Origin: Alligator mississippiensis
Taxonomy: Eukaryota; Chordata; Crocodylia; Alligatoridae
Reading direction: 5' to 3'
Assembly: GCF_030867095.1 (NCBI RefSeq)
Contig: NC_081831.1
Coordinates: 72,740,716 to 72,804,715, forward strand
DNA: 64,000 nucleotides
Made by a program: the position numbers and the translations under genes. Positions 58,633 to 64,000 of the stretch are shown one piece after another. The first letter of the stretch is position 1. Every line of letters starts with the position of its first letter. Under the pieces are notes generated by a model. That model ran no database searches. It worked only from the letters and a program-made list of their open reading frames with translations, and was not told the DNA's origin.

Positions 58633-59929
58633 GCATGCTAACTGTGCTGGACCTAGGGGAAGCCACAGCTCTTTGTGGAAGCACGGCTACATTCTCCATC
58701 CATCAGTCCTTTCTGCTCCCCAGCTAAACCACTGGGAATAGTGTGCAATGCGGCCACCAGTGTCAATACAGCTGTGTGGGCATCCTTGAGCTAGCATTAA
58801 TCCAGCCAGCATGGGTAACTGCTGCAGAGCTTTTGTGACTGTGGGCTTCATCCCGGGCTGGTCCCACAACCTGAGCTCACAGTCCCAGGACCAATTCTTT
58901 CTGAAACCCATACTGCCACGGTGACGCTGCTCCTAGGACCCACTGTAGCAAGATTAGACTGACTTGGTTATGCGCTGTATCACCCATCCGACTGTGGTAC
59001 ACACACAGCCTTAGCTTGCCACACCACCACTCACAGGCTAAACTGGGGTTGGCCACACCCCAGTACAGAAACCTTAGCATAGACTTGCCCAGATGGTCCC
59101 TGTCTATAGGGAGAGTGTGACAGAACCAGCTTACACGTGACCAGAGCTGTTAGCCGTGGCCCAAATGTGGGGAGGACTTTGGTCAATATTCCGGGCCAAA
59201 TCTTCAACTGTTGTATGTTAGCCTGGACCTCTGGACCTCATTGATGCTTTTTACTGATTGACACCAGCTTAGAAATTGGTTAAACACTCTTCCCACACAG
59301 CCACATCTGCTCTTCAAAGCACCACTAGGAAACCTTCATCGGAAAGATGGGAGGAAACAACAGAACAAAATCTGTTGTTTTGTTCTTCCCCGTCTTAACT
59401 GCCTGTCCTAAAAGGATGGCATTGACAGAGGCTTCCAGCAACTTTATGGGGAGACTCAAGGGCATTGCAGGACCCCACATGACTTCTTTGAAGACACTCA
59501 ACACTGAGAAATTTGGGGGCAGTTTGGTGGGGATGCATTTAAATCCAGCAAGGAGGTAGCAGAGTGCTGACTTCATTGGTTGGAGAGCAGACATGCTGAG
59601 AAAACTGCCTGTGAAGACCCTTTCACAGACTGAGCAGCAGGAAATGTCGGGCTGCTATCGCTGAGTAGCAGATGGTCCTTATCCTACAGGAGCTGAACTG
59701 CAAAGTCAGGATCAGGACAAAGCAGCACTTCCTGTCTTAGCTTCTCTATGGGGTGAAAGACCAAAACAAGCAAATAAAGAGCACCCCCCTTCAAAGGAGA
59801 AGGCAGTGGGCTGCAAGAGCTGCCCTTTCCATTGTTACCTTGTCCTTGAGCTTCCAATGTATTTAGCTCCCTCTTTTGCCTCTTAGCCTCAGTATGTTGT
59901 ATATACTTTGGGACAGAAATTGTCTAGCC
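58633..59929. other. Non-coding DNA (probable intron)
   Basis: Nothing recognisable as a gene or bounded repeat. Confidence 0.4.
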
Positions 59930-60075
59930 AAGGCAATGCAGCATTGGGCTGGGGACTCAGGAGAGATTGGTGCAATTCATTGCTCTGCTGCTAGATCACC
60001 AGGAGACCTCGGGTACAGTGCATCTTCTACCTGTGCCTCTACTTCGCCGTTTGTAAATGAGGGGTAATGACCCTA
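59930..60075 (+). repeat. Possible MIR/CORE-SINE remnant
   Basis: AGCATTGGGCTGGGGACTCA, then TCATTGCTCTGCTGCTAGAT and TGCCTCTACTTCGCCGTTTG plus TAAATGAGGGGTAATGA, follows the MIR order up to the CATCTGTAAAATGGGGATAATG segment. It is diverged. Confidence 0.55.
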
Positions 60076-60182
60076 AAGCACCATTGTTGGCTACAAATGT
60101 CCAACTCGGGATCCTTAAAATTCTGGTTTATTAGGCGGATTGAAACACTGTAATGAGTTAAATCATAAACCTTGGGGCTGGT

Positions 60183-60183
<1 letters not shown>

Positions 60184-60255
<72 letters not shown>
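60184..60255. repeat. (CA)36 microsatellite
   Basis: An uninterrupted dinucleotide run of about 72 bases. Both strands show artefactual open frames (His-Thr and Val-Cys repeats) across it. Likely length-polymorphic. Confidence 0.98.
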
Positions 60256-60258
<3 letters not shown>

Positions 60259-63234
60259 AGTAGCAAGCTACAGAGTCAGGTATACCTATCCTACAAGCGC
60301 TGGAGTCTGCCGTCAATGGCCAGTTGAGGCTTCTTTCAGCGTGGTGTTATCCTCCAGAAGGGGGTTGCCAGCTGGTCCTTCTGACTGGACAGGTCTGGTC
60401 AAGTTGGAGATCAAGAGGGCACCACTGAGGGTCACTTTTCACTGCCTTTTATCTGTCCCTGGCAGACTTTGGTGACTCCCCAGTTTTCAGGTTTGCCCAA
60501 TCCAGGGGTCGTTGACTTCCCCCCCCCCTTGGTGGCTACTGGATGGCATCCATCAGCCTGAGGGGTCATCCGCATGTATGTGCAGGTTTGGGAGTCTGTT
60601 GATGAATTTAGAATAGGGCTCTGGGAGTGGTCGAACTGGAGATATTCAGTCCAAAAGTTGGTCCCCGGCATTGATTAACTCAGGCCAGGGCTTCTAGCCC
60701 TTGATCAGTGACATTTAGAGATTTCCTGGTTGTTACATTGTCTTCTATTGAGTTCTTCCCTTGGTTGATCTGCAGCTTCCAGGTGTTAATTGCTGTCTGC
60801 TGCTACTGTGTTACACATTCAATCATGTTACACATTCAATCGCTGATTCACTCACTCTTTCAGGGGCCAGCCTGATACAGGGAAGGGCAGTTTGATTCCT
60901 GCCCTTGTTAACATTGTTACAATGTATAATTTACTTATGAAACTAAAACACATTTAGTTGAAAGGTGAGGAGTATAAAATATAAGCTACAAATGCCATGG
61001 CACACAAATAGATAAAAAATACCAAACTACAAGGGGAGATACAAAATGCACACATACAAATTTTAAAACACAATTCCGTATCTTAAAGTGAAAGAGAGAG
61101 GAAGGAAGAAAAGGTAGAAAAAGAGAAACCTATCCAAAGAGGGGAGAGCAAATGCAAGCAAGAGGAAAAGGGGGCTTTCTGCTATACCATCAGAGCTAGG
61201 AGTGAAAAATCCTGTAATATTCAGGGCCCAGCACAATGCAGCCCTGATCCCCAGTGCTGGTCTGCACACTACCACAATAATTAAAAAAAAAATAATTTAG
61301 CATAACTAGTTCACATGTCTGTCATGTCTGAGTGTTCGAGTCTCTCCTATGGTGTTGATGCCAGCTAAAACAGTTGGAAGTATCATTGCTTCATTGGCCC
61401 AGGAAAGAGAGGCCAGAGATATTTCATTATAATGAATTATAATACTACTAGCAATCATGAGGATAATGGATGGATGCAAACAATAGTGACCTGAAAGCCA
61501 GCTTTGAGGTATGTCACCTTAAGGGTGGGGATCTTCTCCACAAACTACTCAGTCATTCTCCCGTTCGAGGGTTACAGAATAGTGTTGGGGGAGGGACAGG
61601 AAAAAGCACTTCATGTAGATTTAATTTCCCTGGACACATCTGATTTTCCAGGATGTAATACAGATGTTAGCAGCCCAGGAATTCACAATGCCCCGAGGGA
61701 AGGAGATGCTGGCAGAAGTTTTCGGAGGGTTAGCCGTGTCATAAAAATTTGTTCTGAGCCTGGAACTAAGGCCAGCCATCTTGAGGTTATAAGGCTGCAA
61801 AAGTGAGGTAGGCGTTATGGTTTCAGATGCTGCTTTTGGCAGGGAAGTTGGGAAATTGCCCTTCATTTAAAGCCCCAAAAGCTGGTTGGTGGCAATATTT
61901 GCTGTATGCACTCTGCTTCTGGGTTGAAACTCAAGGTGGCCCACCATGTTGAAAGCCCCAACTCCCACTGACTTTGGCTTTAAGCCATTCCAGAAACCAG
62001 ACCCTAGTGAGATTGGCAGTTTTGGCCGCAGCTCTACCAGGCTGCCTCTAGCAGCTGGTACACTTCATGATGCCTTTTATGGAGCTCTCAGCAAGAGAGA
62101 TGACCCTTTTGCTACTGTCATTGCCTCTTCTCTACTACTGTACTCTCTCTTTGGTCCCCTTCATAGCCTCATTTGAGCAAGGCCCATAAACATGTGTTTT
62201 CTCGTTAAGGACAATGAAGATTATCAGTGTTCAAAGTTATGCCTGTGCTGAAGTACAGCCTATACACTTAGTAATTTTCCCCAATACACACACATTTGCC
62301 TGGCTGCCAGTAGGAACAATCCCTGAAGAAAGGCTCTTAGATGTGGTACATCTCAGGTTCATGGTCACTTGAAGATGTATACATCCCTCTCTCCCTGTTA
62401 TGAGCCTCAGCATCTTTGATATTGTTCCAGTCCTGAAGCTCATGTGTGACAAACTTATTCTTTTATATTTTTTAGTGAGTGTGACTGACAGTTTTCACCA
62501 GCGCTGGTGGAGCAGTGGACAGACATGTAAGAACCCAATTTTCCAGCCCCAAGAGGCTTGCAGTCAGCTTGGGATGGGACTGAAATAGGAGGAAACACTT
62601 GACCCACGGTTAGAGAACAGATGTGTATAGAAGGTGTCATCACCAAAAATGCAAGGCTGACACCAGGAAAAGGGGCTGATGGGAGAGATGGCAGGGTATG
62701 AAATACTATTAGGAGAAGAAGAGAAAAGTAAGGGCAGCATTTGATAGGGCTTGAAAGGTAAGGCCATGAGCAGCAGGGAGGGAATTAGAGAGAGGAATCA
62801 GTAGACAATTTGGATTCTTTTTTTTAAAGAAAGGAGGTCCTGCCTGTGCGATACCAGCCTTTGAAATGAACCCTGCCTGTCTCCTCCTATGGTTTGTTTT
62901 GCAAATTGAGAGTACATGGGCATGTCTTTCTAATCCTCAAAGGGAATTACAAGACACCTTTCATAGATGAGCCTATGAACTTCACTTCATAAATCTGCTG
63001 GATATAAAAAATCATGAACTAAATACAGACATTGGATTTATGGCACATTGCATCCTGCCTGACATCTGATAACTCCAGGTAACCTGCCTGTAGCTGGCCA
63101 GTTACATTCCTTCACACATTTCCCTTCTTCCCCCACCCCATCTCTACCCATTGTCTTCCAAACTACCACTCATTTGCATTTTCACAGACCTGCATGTTGA
63201 AAATTAGCTTCTTTTCTACCTTGAAGAACAAATA
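60256..63234. other. Non-coding DNA, right part
   Basis: No recognised coding exon. The 60.28-60.92 kb part has a C-run near 60520. It also has a 16-base tandem duplication (TGTTACACATTCAATC at 60809-60824 and 60826-60841). It may contain an old unclassified repeat that I cannot bound. The rest looks unique. Confidence 0.35.
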
Positions 63235-63239
63235 ACACC

Positions 63240-63352
63240 GGCAATCTCTCTGTGCCTGAAGAAGGGTGTTTGTGTCCAAAAGCTTGCAAAGAACATTTTT
63301 CCAACTATTTAGTTGGTTTAATAAAAGATATCAAATCTACCCAAAGAAACTT
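63240..63352 (+). mobile_element. Penelope-like retroelement terminal fragment (tentative)
   Basis: CCTGAAGAAGGGTGTTTGTG, then TCCAAAAGCTTGCAAAGAAC and AGTTGGTTTAATAAAAGATA, occurs in the same order as on the - strand at 31858-31955. The CTGA-stem-GAAA-like layout suggests a decayed hammerhead core of the type known in Penelope-like elements. Family assignment is inference. Confidence 0.45.
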
Positions 63353-63732
63353 GCTTGCCATGGGCATGTAATGTACCCTGAACAGGAGTCTTCTGAGCAC
63401 AAGAGCTCAGTCCCATGACTGCTTTCCATTGTGGCCCTGAGCAAACCAACTAAGTATCCACTGCTAAAAGGGTGCTAAAGGATATTTGTATCACAATGGT
63501 AGGATGAAGACCCATTAATTACTTTAAAGCTCGATCTAAAGATTTTAATGGAAGAACTGAGCAGCACTCTGAACTCTGGAGTGGCACCATTAGGAAACAG
63601 TGGGTGGCAAAAATCAACTCCAGTGGTATCCTCCTCCTCAGCAAATGTGCAGAGTATAACTCGCTCATCATGAAAACCATCTTCAGACAGTGACAAATTT
63701 AAGACCACTTGGAAACATCCACACTTCAATCA

Positions 63733-64000
63733 CTGGCACCTTCTTGTCCATATTATTGTCAGAACCTGTGATCATACTGATGTCCATATCACGCGAGTCC
63801 TGAGAGGTGATAGTCCAGATGGCTGCTGGGCGGACCACCGTTTAGTCAGATCAGTCAATCAAAAGGAATGCAGAAGAGATTTGACATCAAGGCACTCCAG
63901 AACTAAGCTAGATGTGAAGCTTTTCAGCAGTGCTGTACTGAAAGGCTTTCTGACCTACCTAATGACATCAAGGACATCTAGGCACACTGGGAAGAACTTA
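63733..64000 (+). mobile_element. LINE fragment, end of the APE-type endonuclease domain
   Basis: Conceptual translation from about 63732 reads HWHLLVHIIVRTCDHTDVHI, then TRVLRGDSPDGCWADHRLVR. The WADHRLV motif is the last conserved block of apurinic-like endonucleases of non-LTR retrotransposons (often mis-annotated as craniofacial development protein 2-like). RTE-type elements carry very similar sequence. The fragment runs off the window edge, so its extent and state are unknown. Confidence 0.65.

Noticed and set aside
60039-60475. Open frames with Val-Cys or His-Thr repeats
   Set aside because: They are translations of the (CA)n microsatellite.
60256-60920. Possible old LTR-like or other retroelement sequence
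   Set aside because: The texture looks repeat-like but I found no paired terminal repeats or recognisable parts, so no element is claimed.

Overview
The window looks like nuclear DNA of a non-avian sauropsid, most probably a crocodilian (a turtle cannot be excluded). It holds spliced vertebrate genes with GT/AG introns, CpG islands at promoters, CR1 LINE ends carrying a TTTCATAGA-type tail, CORE-SINE/MIR remnants and many hAT-type and palindromic MITEs. There is no operon, ribosome binding site or CRISPR array. The organism call is inference from repeat style and gene content; no search was run.

Region 1 (about 1-7.5 kb): the last three coding exons of an AKAP17-family gene on the + strand (1256-1493, 3021-4509, 5130-5272), probably AKAP17B, with candidate poly(A) signals near 6.46 kb. 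Region 2 (about 11.4-16.6 kb): a complete three-exon PGRMC1 gene on the - strand (exon 1 16209-16515, exon 2 14792-14947, exon 3 13121-13227). It encodes 189 residues, starts in a CpG island and has paired poly(A) signals near 11.42 kb. The two genes converge tail to tail, and I see no other gene between them.

Region 3 (16.6-25.1 kb) is non-coding with a few DNA-transposon relics. Region 4 (25.14-25.69 kb) is a second, strong CpG island with GC boxes and a consensus splice donor at 25536. It looks like the promoter and first exon of a + strand gene diverging from PGRMC1. By human Xq24 gene order the best guess is a KIAA1210/CRACD-like gene, but no coding exon was found to confirm this.

Region 5 (25.7-64 kb) has no recognisable coding exon. 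It reads as a long first intron or intergenic DNA with scattered CR1 and MIR pieces, hAT MITEs with preserved 8-bp target duplications, a cluster of five MITEs at 42.9-45.5 kb, a (CA)n microsatellite, and a LINE endonuclease fragment running off the right edge. Its most striking object is a near-perfect 655-bp palindrome at 38472-39126.
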